Notes: generated from the sequence alone by a model not told the origin. A DNA stretch of 64,000 nucleotides from Lepeophtheirus salmonis (GCF_016086655.4 NC_052133.2:45314383-45378382), one strand, 5' to 3'; numbered from the stretch's first letter, positions 12,450-25,625 are shown. A program made the numbers and translations.

Positions 12450-12870
12450 TTTACGTTAGTCGTTTGGAAAGTATTTGCAAAGTCTGAGATATGGCTGTAT
12501 TGTCATTATTGTGGTTATTTTTAGTGAGTGACATCTCTTGGAAGAACACCCAAACTTTTTTACAAGATGGCTCTATTACTTTCTGTTTGCCATTCGTTTG
12601 AACCAAAGATATTGAGTGATTTAAAAAAATGACAAAAAATAATTGGGTGATGGTAGAAAACTTTTTGTGGACCAACCATGGCTGTTTTTATTGCAGCTCG
12701 ATTTTCAAACAGTCCAATAACGATTAATAATGTGCAATTGTAATAATTTTACACTTTTCCAGATAGTCCATGAGGACTATTCCTAGCAAATCCAAACGAA
12801 TACTACCATAATCTTTACGGCCAATTCCTCGATTCAAACAAATGTCAAACATAAAGAATTAGAACAATCT
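12450..12870 (-). pseudogene. Mariner (SETMAR/Mos1-like) transposase remnant
   Basis: The minus strand contains GIVLMDYLEKCKIITIAHY, then SLLDCLKIELQ and WLVHKKF. This is the order of the classical mariner catalytic domain (GIVLIDYLEKGKTITGxYYxSLLDRLKxxLxxKRPxLxxKK), between the first and second catalytic aspartates. Downstream, an open frame (12675 to 12451) continues into C-terminal-like sequence, but the HDNAPAHTS motif is not recognisable. Stops interrupt the upstream part. This is a different mariner lineage from family A. No termini were found. Confidence 0.7.
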
Positions 12871-12989
12871 GTCTGAAAGTCAGTTAGTGTTCTTCCAAGA
12901 GATGCTGCCAATTAAACATAATCTCGATAAGCACCGGTGTCCCCTGCTTTTGGACTTTGCGCGGACTTTACAAACGACGTTATTACTTG

Positions 12990-14693
12990 ATTTTCATTAC
13001 AAATATAAAGTTTAGATCTTACAAAAATATTAGACTTTACTTAAAAAAAAAAAAACAAACAGAACACTTTTTTTTGATAGTATGATATCTGTTGGCATTC
13101 TCCAACATTTTTATTCAAATTTCATTGTGAGAGTTCATTGATTAGTATTAAGAAATAACGTTGCATTCTATAGGTGCTTACACTATATTAGTATTTTCTT
13201 TCTAGTTTTTATAAGTAATTCATGTAGATTTTCTCTCTAGTTAAATCCTTAAATTTTTAAATAAATTATAAATATATTTTAATTGATAAATTCTTAAAAT
13301 TTATAAATAAGTTTTAAGTTCTAAAATAATGAAAATAGTTTTAATTTATAGATATACCTTACAGCCAAACACAGATGGGTAAATGGGACGCTCCGGATAT
13401 ATTTATTTATATGAAAAACTGTTTTCTTTTTTACAAAGGCTATTTTCATATCGCAGAGCCAATAATTGTTTAGAAACTTGTGTTCATAATACTGTTTAAT
13501 AATTTTATCTAGAATATTCCTTAATATGTCATTAATTGATCAAAAAATAAATCTTTATATTTTTGCAATAATACGAGGAGAATTGATTTTTTTCTTCTTT
13601 TCCTAACTTGAAGAAAAGTTTATTAAAACGGTTCTCTTTTTCCAGATATTGAAATATATACATATATATTTAAGCTGTTTGTATTAAAAGAGAGGCAGTA
13701 CCGTGCATTTAGACACATATCTCTCTCACTGGCGCACAGGGTTTGCGAGATTTTTCTTTCCAAAATTTAATAGTTATAAAAACATAGTACAATTTTATAA
13801 CGAAATGCATTGTATTCAAAAAATCCTATAGTGTTGTCACCTTACTCAAAAAAATGTTTATATTTTCGTACCTTTTGAAACTCTTAGGACTGAAAATATT
13901 CAACAAAAATGCCACTGAGGGCAATTGATATTTACTTATAGGGTTTTTTTTTTTCATAGAACTGTTTTATATGCGATAGTACTCTATTACCGCCATAGTA
14001 ACGGTTAACTCAATAGTTAACGATGTTTTGTTTTTATTTCACCCCTCAAATAACATTTTTATTTATATAATTACTAGCATAATGTAGAGTATCAGAAATG
14101 TATTATTTATTTCCTTGCTGTGCACTCGTTGTTCATCAGCTAATGATGTTTTTTTTTTATTTCACTCCTCAGTTAATGGTAAAATTAAATATATATGCAA
14201 AAATTACCTTTTGCACTTGGTACATATTTATGTTTTTTAATAAAGTAATGACGTCATCCTACTACTCTATGAAGATTGTAGTACTGGGTAAAAACGAATG
14301 AATTTAATAACTCATAATTTAAATAATGAATTCCTAATAAAAAAATGTATAATATAATGGGCAAGGGGAAAACACTATTAGGTACATATATCCCTGCCTT
14401 GCTGTTAAGGCATACTTGCATGCATATTTTTATATACCTCTATGCATTGCACATACAAATAAAAACTCTTATTTGCTCTGACATTAAACATACCTACTAA
14501 ATTCATATTCATAGATAATGATTTTTAATAGATTGGGTTTGTTTCATTATTAAAAAATAATATTTAGAGGTGAACATTCACAATTTATTTCACATTATTT
14601 CCTTTCAAATCCTGACACAAATACTTCCTTGGGTGCCCCACCCGAAAATTAAAATGCATATTTCACCAAAATAATACTTTCTTTGTTCTTATC
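12990..14693. other. A+T-rich intergenic stretch with small repeats
   Basis: No gene is supported; the frame at 14098-14301 looks like chance. Two local structures are visible. One is a hairpin, GTTAACT-CAAT-AGTTAAC, near 14001-14018. The other is a direct repeat of about 35 bp (CTAAYGATGTTTT, a T run, then ATTTCACYCCTCA) at about 14016 and 14139. A full palindromic CRE-type octamer TGACGTCA lies at 14249-14256. Confidence 0.45.
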
Positions 14694-15140
14694 ACCGAGT
14701 GGTCCATTAAAATATGAAAAAAAAAAAACATCAACAAGATATATTAAATTAAATAATTATATATTTTCAACAAAATAAGTGTGTATGTTGGAGCTCTTTT
14801 AATCACCAATGAAGCAGCCATTATCGGGAATGATAGCTTCCAAGCAGCAGCAAAAGGCTTGGCACCTCCTACAGATGTAGTTCTCGTCATGGTGAACCAG
14901 TGCTGGCTGACAGTGACTTTGGATGTGTTAGGATGACAGACACTGCAGGCCTTCCAATTGGCATGCACACAAAAGGTGTCGTTGAGGGGTTGGCATCAAG
15001 GGCATAAGAGGCCCCAAAGTATATAAAAAGAGTTTAAAATAACTTAAAAGACTTATTTAAAAGAATTTAGCAACGGGTGAAGTGGTTTTCTTTCTTTGCT
15101 AGTGTCAAAAGTTGCCTTTTCACCCTCACAAGGCTCATAA
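14694..15140 (-). mobile_element. Tc1/mariner element, family A, 5'-truncated
   Basis: The 3' end lies at the left: the inward-facing terminus GAGTGGTCCATTAAAATATG matches other family A ends. Reading the minus strand from about 15140, a GEKATFDTSKERKP-like block is followed after about 100 bp by ACSVCHPNT and VSQHW, the C-terminal transposase block seen as SVRHPNTEA in the 57266 copy. The catalytic core between these blocks is absent, as in the other family A copies. The 5' terminus and DNA-binding region are missing. Confidence 0.7.
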
Positions 15141-15994
15141 AAAATAAGTTATAGTACTTCATAAAAAAAATATATAAATCTTCATTTTTCGTATATCTAA
15201 AATATTCCCTGCCCTAGTTTACTAATGAAGGCATAAGAATAAATGAGATATTTAAGTACTGACAAAGATATGAAAAGCTTAATGATACAAGCATACGTCA
15301 TAGACAAGATTTATATCGAGTAGTCAAAATAGACAAATACAAATGACTATTGAAACTTTGATAAATCCATGAAATAATTTAAAGATGAGACAAATAATCT
15401 TTCGGTTATAGCATTGAATCAATGCTAAACTTTGATGATAATGAAATAAGCGAATGATATCGGTTGCCCATATCAACATATAAATGGGTGGCACTAAAAA
15501 GAATGCAATATTAATGACGTAGTTTCTATGTCATTTAAGGAGTTTTATCATAACTTCATTTAAAAAGACAAGATACGTAAACCTTAAATAGTACTTAATG
15601 TCAAAAAATATTCTTTGATATTTTTATCATTTACCATAAACATAAATGTATATTTGATGTAATATGTCTACAAATCTATTACACTTAAGCCATTGGTGGA
15701 GTTTGCAAAGAAGATTGAATACACTTTAAAACTATAATACTATTTTAAAATTAGAAATGTGAAAAAAATAGATTCTTAAATATTTAAAAAAAAAAAACTA
15801 AACTGTCATTACTCACCATGATCAGATGTGTTTTCTATTATTTATCGTACCTCTGTCGAATTTGTCGCAGAGGACAAATCTGGTCAAAAAGATTAAAAAT
15901 TTATTAAACTCTAAAAAAAATATTTGACTTGCAAAATAATTTAAAACTTTTATATATGTTGATCAGAACCTTATTGTGTTTCATTTTATTTTTC
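15141..15994. other. Probable intron 5' of the sugar transporter exon
   Basis: A+T-rich sequence without coding blocks directly upstream of the 3' splice acceptor at 15995-15996. It contains a small imperfect hairpin (CCTCTG...CAGAGG) near 15850. I did not recognise a TM1-encoding exon here or further upstream, so the intron may be long and would then contain the transposon remnants to the left. Confidence 0.45.
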
Positions 15995-15996
15995 AG
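15981..15996 (+). other. 3' splice acceptor of the transporter exon
   Basis: A pyrimidine-rich run (TCATTTTATTTTTC) ends in AG at 15995-15996, directly before the point where SLC2-family homology begins. The intron phase implies that one base of the first codon comes from the previous exon (split codon N|GT). Confidence 0.75.
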
Positions 15997-17438
15997 GTAG
16001 CCTCCTTGCCCTGGGCGCTTTATTTGGTTCATTAAGCGCCGTGTTCTTAATGGATGCTGTGGGCCGAAAAGCGAGCTTGTTAGCATTTTCAGTCATGAGT
16101 CTTTTTATTGGATGGACTTTGCTTATGGCTGCCAGTCAAATTTGGCAAATCTATACTGGTCGTTTCCTTCTTGGCTTTGGAGCTGGATTGGAAATTACTA
16201 TTTCTCCTGTATACATTCACGAAATATGCCGACCTGTTCTTAGAGACATATGTGGAAGTCTTCCTCAAGTATTTAGTGCCCTTGGGATTTTAATATGTTA
16301 TATCATGGGTCGAAATTTGGAATGGAACTGGCTTTCTCTTGCATCATGTGTCTTCCTGTTTCCCTTCACCTTTGGGTTATATTTCATACCAGAAAGTCCA
16401 CCCTGGTTGGTTTGTAATGATGAAGAGGACTTAGCCTTTAAATCTTTGGTCCTCGTACGAGGAGAAGAGTACGATGCCACCATTGAGATGACCCGCATGA
16501 AGGAGCGCCTTGCCTATCACAATAATAATTTGCATGCCCTTCTTTATGATAATTATGATTATCAAAAGCATAGAGGGGTAGAGGAAACAACAGGTCATCG
16601 AGTTCCTCCAGTACGCGCCTTTAGTCATCGAGACGTCTTCCATAAGTCTGTCGTTTATCCATTTTTAGTCATTTTAATTCTTAACTTTCTCCATCAATTC
16701 TCCGGCCAAGGAGTCATGACTTTCTACACTGGTCACATTTTCAGAGAGGCTCAAAGTTCATTGGATCCTAAGGATTGTGCCCTTATCATTGGGGTCACTT
16801 ACTTTCTTTCGTCCATTCTGGGCTTAATTCTTAAAAAGCACGTGGGTCGAAGAGTTCTTCTCCTCATTTCAGAATTTGGCATGGCTGCCTCACAACTATC
16901 TCTCGGAACTTACTTTTACTATACTCTCAACGATAAGAACCAACCCTTAGCACCCGAGATTCGATGGATACCTCTACCACTCATCATTATATTCACAGTA
17001 GCCTTTAATATTGGCATAGGAAGTTTAACTTGGGTGATTACCACTGAAATCCTACCTGTTCAATCCTCAAAATGGACACATGCCATTGCTAACATGACGT
17101 CAAACCTTTGGTGGTTTGTTGTAACAAAGACTTTTAAGGATATTTACTACAATTGTGGGCCATATGTTCCCTTCTACTTGTATGGAATAGTGTGCATCTT
17201 TGGTTTTGTATTTATATATATCTTTTTACCTGAGACTCAAGGAAAAACTCAGGAAGATACTGCACGCTCCTTTGAAGGAGTTCATCCTTTGCTCAAACGA
17301 ATAGGTTGTAAGAACTTTTGTAAAATTTTAGGACAATGTGGTCCTTTAAATAAGCTCAAAAATGCACGTCGTCATTCGAATCACATTCATCGACGTGAAT
17401 CTGTGGAAGGATTTGACGCAGTACGGAATTGTGATTGA
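15997..17438 (+). CDS. Sugar transporter, MFS/SLC2 family (Tret1/GLUT-like), last exon
   Basis: This partial gene encodes 479 residues from the first full codon (15999) to TGA at 17436-17438. It is predicted to move a hexose or trehalose across the plasma membrane by facilitated diffusion. SLC2 signatures appear in order: DAVGRK (residues 19-24) after TM2, GRFLLGFGAG (54-63) in TM4, PESPPWLV (131-138) after TM6, HQFSGQG (232-238) in TM7, VGRR (282-285), GIGSLTW (339-345) with E350 in TM10, and PETQGKTQE (411-419) after TM12. Eleven hydrophobic helices are visible. TM1 must lie in an upstream exon. Several signature residues differ from the usual forms (QQxSG, GxGPxPW), and the TM6-TM7 loop is long and charged, so the substrate is uncertain. 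The tail is basic and His/Arg-rich. G+C content is clearly higher than in the flanks, with no frame break, so it looks functional. Confidence 0.93.
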
Positions 17439-17701
17439 TCATATCAGTTATCTTTATTTATGTATCATTTATGGGTTTATTTTCTTTCGTTGTCATTATT
17501 TTAATTTATATTTATACTTTCCAACATTGATAATTAAAATTTTTTTTATATAAGGACATGCATATGTACATTTACCAAATAACCGCCCACTCTGTAAAAA
17601 GACAGCCTATGCATAAGTATATTATAGGCCTTTTTTGTAAAAAAAATTTGAGACTTTTTCTTGTTACCTTAATACTTTATATTTTAAATTTTAATTAAAC
17701 A

Positions 17702-17707
17702 AATAAA
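17702..17707 (+). promoter_or_regulatory. Candidate poly(A) signal of the transporter gene
   Basis: A canonical AATAAA hexamer lies about 260 bases after the stop codon, with T-rich sequence nearby. Another AATAAA is present near 17890. Which one is used cannot be told from sequence, and such hexamers are common in A+T-rich DNA. Confidence 0.45.
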
Positions 17708-20079
17708 TCTCTGATATGCCCCATTTTATGATGATATATTTTACGTTGTTACTTTTCTGCTCCTATTTATCTATTTATGACAAAATATAATATATGTATA
17801 TTAAGATGGATCCTTGGCAATCCGATCTCTGAAAAACTGGACACAATTATAAATTTATATAGAACTAAATTGCACTGTTTTTCCCCCAATAAAGTACACA
17901 ATAATAGCTTTTCTTTCTTTATTCAAGATGGTAAGTGCCAAAATGATTGCCGTAAGGATCCATGATTACTATCTTTTTCTTTTTGCCTGTCAGATTATAC
18001 GTATGTACCCCAATATATACACATCCTTTATGTAATTCTAATTTATTCACTCACTTATTTTTATTTTTCGAAAAAGTTTCATTCCACTATTTCAAATAAA
18101 CGAATCATATTTTTATCTCTTACAAACTTATTATATATCCCATTGAGAAAGAAAAAACATAGAAGAACCCATGACCTTTTAGTATTATTTGGCAGAAGTA
18201 AATCTAAAATCTAACACATCTACACCATAAATTTAAATTGTAAGCGTAGCGTAATATTGTTTATTTGGGATGTACTGATAAACAATTTGCCCAATTCATC
18301 GACGGATAACTTCTTATTAGTGCTTTAGTTATGATTAAATACATTTAAAGTAAGTCTAATAAAGAATATTAATACTTATAACATTCTAAATCTCACTGCC
18401 TGCATTGACTTAACTTTGCACAATATCTTACTTACTTACATTGTAGCTGTTAAAAAATAACACAACAAAAAAAGTTCATTTTGCCAAAAATTACCAGTTT
18501 ATTTATCATGTTTTCTATTATTTTAATATATAATGTTGACAGAGTATGTTTAAATCAAAGACTGTAGGAAAACTTTATAAACAACATTTGCTGTTAATCA
18601 ATTGATCGGCACCATTTTAACTCTTATATGGAAATGTGGCTGACCAGATGTAAATTAATCAGTGCATATAATTTTAATTTCATATGCTCATATATTGTAT
18701 ACATGAGTATCAAATCCTTGATTTAATAAATTTGTCAATTTTTTGGCTCAAAAATTATAATCAAATATTTAAACAATGGATTTTAAAAGCATACCGTTGA
18801 AAATGTAGAGTGTCATTGAAAAAATTGTAAAACACGGGTTTTTCGAAAAAAATTGATATCTAACTTTAGAGGTGTTATTAGAAGAAACTCATAAATTTTT
18901 TTTTATTAATATCAGCAAAAACAGTTAATCAGGTACTAAGGATTTAAAAAAATTACTAAGCCCTACTCAGTAACCTTGAAAATTAATTAAGAGTTCTTAA
19001 TTTTTGATCAATTTTCACAACAAAATTTTTTCTTATAATTGAACAAATATTCCAATTTAAAGGAATCAAAAAATTGAACGGCTTAAATCCGGAGTTTTAG
19101 AGACTGTCAGTGGTATGGACTATGATTGCATTATTTTCGTATAGAAATGAAAATTATTATTGCTAAAAGGATCTCGAAATAAAATACAGTACGCTGATAA
19201 AATCTGTATTGATGTATAAACGGACTAGTAGTGTAAATCCAAATGGTTGATAATAAAAAACAATGAATGTGACGTCGTCTATTGAGCGTGTCTAGAAAAT
19301 CTTTCCCTTTGGAATTTCTTGAATATCGGTGAGCATAAATTACTCAAAGTTATGCCAGTTGGCATTCTTTCGAAAAAATATTTGAATTGTTATTAAATAA
19401 GAATTTCTTTATTTTTAATGATCTATATTTCATCAGGAGATCAAAGTTATATATATCAAGTGACGAAACAATGATTATTAAAACATTCTTTATTCTAAAT
19501 GAGATTGAATATGACAATACTTTTTTGTCCACAAGCTAAAGTTTTATAAATTATTAAACGCTTATCAATTAACAATTTTAATTATATTATGCAAAAGACA
19601 GAAATCAAGACATACGACACAAAGGTAATGTCAACTATAGTAACTCAAAAGTGACATCTTTTAGGGCTAAAACAAATGTATCATAGGCAAAGAAGTTTCT
19701 TAAGATGTATTTTGGAGCATTGTCACATTATCATAAAAGTGTTATTTAAGGCCACTAGAATTACTGCAATTTTCACTTCTCTAAATTAGTAAATTCAATT
19801 TTTTAAAGGTATATATTTTACATGATGTATTATAAAAGAATATATCGTAAGAATTGTATCATTACATTCATAACAAAATATAAAAAACATTGTAGGTTAA
19901 AATTAGTATCCAAATGTACCCTTATAGTTCTAAAAGTACACTAAAAATATATACAGTAATTCAAGAGTAAATCATAACCAATAACGAATAATAAAGTCTT
20001 TAATTTTATCTGTCCATAATAATAATAAAATAAAATAAAAGCAACAAAGAAAAACAAAAAACGTCTAAAAAATAAGAAA
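17708..20079. other. A+T-rich intergenic stretch
   Basis: No gene or bounded repeat was seen. Frames at 17777-17965 and 19350-19532 have no recognisable content. Confidence 0.5.
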
Positions 20080-20424
20080 TTAGTCACAAATGATGTGCCA
20101 ATTTTTTAGTTTATTGAATACCCTAATAATATGATTTAAAATTTTCATAGGGTTTATAGCGTTCTTTGGAAGGTATTGTACAATATCTACCGCTATATCT
20201 AAAACAAAAGTATTGTCCTTTGGAATTTTGAAATCAAAAGCCACATATCCCAAAGCCACCGCAATAAATATGCCTCATAACTCAAAAATATCCATTGGTT
20301 CATCATTCAATTTCAACTTTTTTTGCAATGTAAGACTTAGAGTTCAAAATGCTGAGTCCGATTTATTTGCCTTCTCCAAAGGAAATAACTTACCTTGGAC
20401 CAGCTCAAAAATAATCATGTAACT
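20080..20424 (-). pseudogene. Unrecognised coding-like relic with two in-frame stops
   Basis: Read on the minus strand, one frame runs for about 114 codons to a TAA at 20080-20082 with only two stops. It gives sensible protein-like composition: blocks such as ELVQGKLFPLEKANKSD, LQKKLKLNDEPMDIFEL, GIFIAVALGYVAFDFKIP, KDNTFVLDIAVDIVQYL and PKNAINPMKILNHII. This contrasts with chance frames nearby, which are dominated by F/I/K/N/Y. There is no start codon in context. A consensus-like donor CAAG|GTAAGT lies inside the first block, so exon structure is possible. I do not recognise the family. It may be a decayed duplicate of a host gene or an exon of an uncharacterised gene. Confidence 0.3.
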
Positions 20425-20439
20425 CTTAATTTAGGGGAA

Positions 20440-23344
20440 TCCAAAGTACTGAAGCGCGCCTTACATCTTCTATGTTTGTTATTTCTCAATGTCTTATATA
20501 AAGTGTTAATAGCTTTTTAAATAGCGCTCACAAATGATCTACATAGGTATATATTTAAATTATATTGATGACAGTCCTACGAATATTTTAGAAACGTTTA
20601 TTAGACCTCTCCTTCCCATTCCCCTACAATCCATTTTGCATGTGACAATCAGACTTATTTTATAACATTTTTTTGCAAGCTCAAACAGTTAAAAATGTTA
20701 TATCTATGTTTTTATATCCACGAAGATGCTAATATAACAAAAACCCTAAGTAGTTCATTACCATATGCTTTAAAATCCCTACGCATGGAAATGATAAAAA
20801 GTACTTCGAATGTACGAACATAAAGTTTAATGATCTGAAACTCTTTTCTTTTTTTTTTGTCTTGATATTATGTGATCACACATAAAAAAACATCCATGAG
20901 CTAAATGCTATTTATATTGAATTCAATCTGAATTTTAATTATTTATTTACCTTTATTTTTTGTTAAAGAGTTGTTTATACCCCTTCTATTTTATTTAGAT
21001 ATACAAGCCTTATTTTTTATCACGAGTAATTGTATATCTACATTCCTTTCCTAATTGATTATTGTATTCAAATATATTTATAGAATATGCCAAAGTATTG
21101 TATATGTGTTTGAAAGTTCATCAATTTCTTTTGAAAGTATATAATTATTTATCTTTCATTCTCTTATTGTTTTATTTCGATTGTAGACAAAAAGGATTTT
21201 TTTCAAATATACATATATAAAGAAAAATTAGTAAATGTGTATATGTTAACAAGGGTTTGACTATCGGGTTCTCAAGAAATTGACAGGGTTTTTACTTTTA
21301 TAGGAAATTCTAAAAATTGGAATAACTAAAAAAGTTATGAAGAAACGTTTACAACAAAATTATGTAAAGGAATTTTTTGAAAATCATACAACCAAATTAA
21401 ATATTTTTTTAACTAATCAATGGAGTTATTATTTAATAAGATAACTATGGCTTTAGGGTTGGAACTAGGTAGACAAGAGTAATTGAAATTCGATTATGAG
21501 TAGAAGGCGTATTTACAGTAAGTGTTTTAGTTCCCTCGAGTAATTATAAGCTCTATGGGCTTTATTTGATGGAACTTTTAAAAGTATTGATAATAAATAC
21601 CATTTTACTAATATTTTGTGATATCATTTAGTAAGCTTTTTCAAAGGATAATTCACTAATGCAACTAAATAGCTGATGAGTATTTACTATATGCACCACA
21701 ATAGCCTACACGTTGTCTCTTTTATTGTACAATAAAGCCTTTCGTTATTTTTGAATTAATTTTGAACATGCAGTAGTAACGGCATAACCCGGAGTAATTA
21801 GGCATAGGATAAAATACCAAATTTCCAACAATATTTTATAAAATAAGTTCCTATATAATCCTCAGTGTTATTCCCCATCTTTTAAAAAGGGACACACAGT
21901 TAACTTCTCATTACTTATATTAATTCATCTGTGTTCTTTCCTCCAAAATGAAAGAATAATCATACAAATTTGAGAGACAAAGATTATTAGGATGTGATGA
22001 GTACTTTCGTCTCTAGAGCGCTCACTAACAAAAACACAATGCTAAAAGTTCTCCGGCTGTGATCCTGTGACACAGTGCACCCTGTGATTTTTTTCATACA
22101 TTGATAAAGATTAAATTTGCTTTGTTAATATAGATAATTGTTTTGGAATTGTTCAATGCTGACAAATAGTCAGTCTTCCCCCTTTTTACATATTCAAAAT
22201 ACCGGCTAAAGGTAATAGATATATGGCACATACTTTTTCAATTTGTGTAACAGCCAATAAATAAAGATCCATGCAAATTTTTAAATTTTACAGACGGGGT
22301 ATTCATTTATACGAAAGCTACAGAGTTATTTTTTAATAATATTTCTGCTTACGAGCTCCCTACACTTTGGAAATGAATCCAGGTATAACTGAACCAATCT
22401 TAATTATATATTATGAAAAACAAGCACTAATTATGCTGGCACTTTTATCAAAATTCATATCTTTTTATTTTCCTCTCTAAATGTGAATATTACTCCTTAT
22501 AATATAATTGTCCTTTTCGTTTTAATGATCCACTCACAGTACAAATTGTGTTTTGTTTCCATGTCTATATTCCTATCAAAAGGTATTTTTTTACATTTTG
22601 AAATTTGATATCTGTCAAAGGTTCATAATTTTGTTGTCATGTGGCTTTCGTTTCTTTATTTCACATTAAACAAGGACTTAAAAAAATATGACCTTCTTAA
22701 TTATTTAAAAATCCATTGTTATACTCATTATTAAGATTGGATTAATCCAAGAACTGTATTTCAAAACTGTGCATTTAGTAGGAAAAATGAAATACACTAA
22801 AAGTTACAAGATGAATCAAAATGAAGTCGTTCTGGTTTTTCTCCTTCACAAATAGACCAAAAAAAAATCTTTGAAATTATGTCCAATGATGAATCCGACT
22901 CGACGCATGAGTGTAAATATCAATATAGATATACCAAATTTATACAAAATAATAACATATATACTTCAAAACCAATTTAAAGTATTTGCTGTGTATAAAT
23001 TGTGATAGCATATTACAGGTAGAAATGAGTATTTCTGATAACATAAATTCAAAATAATATATATATTGTTATATCTTGTGTGCTTATTATACTATGAAGA
23101 GTAAAAGAAAATCAAATAGATAGCTTTTGTATTTTGTGAATCTCGTGTTCTATAACTTCATTTTTTTATATTTGTAAAATTTCACAAATTTTGCTTTTGA
23201 GTAGCTCAAAAAAATACTCGGACGGGATGCTCTTATACAGATCCATGGGCAATAATATTTTTTTCTCTCTACCTTTATTCAGTCGATATGAAAAAGAATT
23301 GAAATTAACTGATAATTAACCATTGTTCTCACTCTTCCCATATA
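20440..23344. other. A+T-rich intergenic stretch
   Basis: No supported gene. A slightly less A+T-rich patch near 22010-22090 holds a short imperfect inverted repeat (CACAG...CTGTG). A 22830-22990 frame is open but too weak to call. Confidence 0.45.
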
Positions 23345-24127
23345 GGGTAGTCTATTGAGATCTGAACACTTACTCATTCAATATTTAATGAAGGTTAAGT
23401 GAATGAAACTTATTTATATTTTGAAATATATATGAATAAACAATCATTTACTAAACAAAACAAATTTGAGAGTTCGTACAAGTCGAAAAAATAACTCTTG
23501 AACATGATTGACGAATTTCTACTCGCGCACTCAATGCTATCCAAAACGTAGAATAGGAAAAAGGGCTCTTTGAAAAAGGGAAAACTGAATTTGGTGGAGT
23601 TAAAGAAAATATCACAGGTCAATCCTCTCAAGTCCATATGGGTCAATACAAGGTACCTCGAACTTTCACTCCAGATTGACCAGAGAGCTATCAAAAAAGT
23701 GGGTAGAAAGAGGGTTGTAATGGTGTATAGGTCACTTTAGACACCAACAATAAAGAAACCCCCTTTCTTCCATTGCAAGACCCTTTGAACTCTTTATTGA
23801 CACTTTTGTCCACTCTAGACCCCTGATACTGACCCCCTAGACTACTACTTTATTGTTCATGTTAAGGGGAAGCCCGGCAGTGTCCGTCATCCAAACACCA
23901 AGGCCCTAAAAGTTAATGTTAGACGGCAATGGGACGCCATGACAGAGAATTTATCTGTAACGTGTGCCATATCTTCAAAAGCCGTCTGGAAGCCATTATT
24001 ACCGCTAGGGCGGCTACATTAATGATTAAGATATTTATTGTATTCATTCTGTTAAAATTCTAGTTTTAATTAAAAAATTATATCTTGTTGAATTTTAAAA
24101 TCCAAAGTGTATTTAAATGGACCACCC
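23345..24127 (+). mobile_element. Tc1/mariner element, family A, internal deletion derivative
   Basis: A 783-bp copy with both ends. The left, GGGTAGTCTATTGAGATC, follows TA at 23343-23344; the right, AAATGGACCACCC, ends at 24127. The N-terminal transposase region (start near 23500, then a FGGVKENITGQ linker) is frame-broken. About 150 bp later a clean block begins PDTDPLDYYFIVHVKGKP and continues SVRHPNTKALK and QWDAMTENL, i.e. the third-Asp motif and C-terminus. The first and second catalytic aspartate regions are missing, as in the 14694, 48925 and 57266 copies. It cannot make a functional transposase. Confidence 0.8.
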
Positions 24128-25554
24128 GATTTATTTGAATATTATTTAATTAAGGATATTTAGAAGGTTGATAAAAAAGGAAAATACGGTTAACAATTTT
24201 GCACGGGTAAATCATGGATTTTCCTTATATCTCATTTTGTGAGAGAGTGTACTTTTCAAGTTGAGAAATAGAAATTAAATTTTTCCAACCTTTGGAAAAT
24301 ATGGAAAGAACGAAAAGAAAGCAACATTAAACTTAATCTGTTTTGGTCATAAATATATATTAAGTATTGGAGTAGAATAATTAATAAGATATTTCTTTTT
24401 TTTTTTTCAATTTTTGGGTACACAGCATATGGCCGGAACGTGAAAGTAGATTTAAAAATAGGATGCAATATAAAGTTCCAAACTTTTGTTATATCGGTAC
24501 TATATAATGTACATTCTGTAAAAAAAAGTATACTTACCTATGTAGAACTTTAAAAAAAAAGTAAATATTAAATTAATGTTAAGCTATACAGTATAAAGTC
24601 TAAAACTAAATTTGTAATATTTATTAATAATATATAGATAATAAAATTACTATAATATAAAAAAAATATGACTTGGCTTGTTTTGTTGAGTTTTTATTAT
24701 ATTTCCAATTGTAGTAGTTTGTTATACTGCAACTTATTTTTTTGATCACTATCAGTAATATTAAAATTACGGGAAACAATAAAAATGCTAAATTTCTGAT
24801 AAAATATATTGGCTCTATAAAAGAAGATTTTTAGTAAGATTTTTTGAGGAAATGCAGGATAAAAAAGCGTCAAATTACTCAACTCAGGAGTGTACAAAAA
24901 ATATATATAAATGATTAATCATTATCATAACGAAAATGCCCTAGTTTGTAAATCAGAATCTTAGTCTAGACATGATTTGTATTTGTGATCTGTATATCTC
25001 AGATGAAAAGATATTGAAGATTATTTAGAAATAGGGGTGGCAAGTTTTTAGGCATTTGCAAATCAAATCATTCATAATATTGTTCTAATAGTCATAATTC
25101 ATTATTTTTGGCAGCTATATCTTACTTCAATCCCCTTCTCATATTTCTGAAAATTCTCAGAATTTATTTATTTGAACATAAACCTAGAGCATCCCTCTCA
25201 TCTTGATCTAAATCTCCTAAGGATTATTATTTGTGGTGTATGGTTGAAAAAAGATGTAATACTATTTTTCGCCTTCAAACTTGATGTGACAAAAAGTTTC
25301 CACTTTTAATTCAAAGTCATCCCAAAGCTATAAATTAAGTCTTGAAATGAAAATAACATGACTATTATTTATTCAAATTAGTTTTACAATTTGTTTATAT
25401 ACTCAGAGCTACCATTACTCATACAAACCTCCATAAACTCAATTGAGATAAAAAAGTATATTTAACAGAAGGAAGGAAAAAACTTAATACGTCATGAGGT
25501 AAAACTAATAATAACGTCATCTACAGAAAAAGTTACTAATCGATCCTTATCCAT
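24128..25554. other. A+T-rich intergenic stretch
   Basis: No gene is supported. Frames at 24256-24468 and 24697-24897 look like chance. A hAT-like start 'TAGGGGTGGCAAG' occurs near 25033, but no partner end was found. Confidence 0.45.
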
Positions 25555-25625
25555 TTTTGTAGAAGGATTATATATGTGAACAGTAGGAGGCCATAAAATT
25601 TTAAGTGGTTAAATTCATTGGTCAA
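25555..25625 (+). repeat. Dispersed repeat R2, copy a
   Basis: This is the first of three copies of a sequence with the core GTAGGAGGCCATAAAATTTT followed by AAGTGGTTAA. The second lies about 150 bp downstream (25709-25850) and the third at 38008-38170. No termini are visible. Confidence 0.5.

Noticed and set aside
16298..16643. Minus-strand frames inside the transporter exon
   Set aside because: Antisense shadows of the SLC2 coding sequence.
16041..17438. Start of the transporter at GTG 16041 or an internal ATG
   Set aside because: SLC2 homology (SLLALGALFG) extends upstream of 16041 to a good splice acceptor at 15995-15996, so the frame is an internal exon start and not a translation start.
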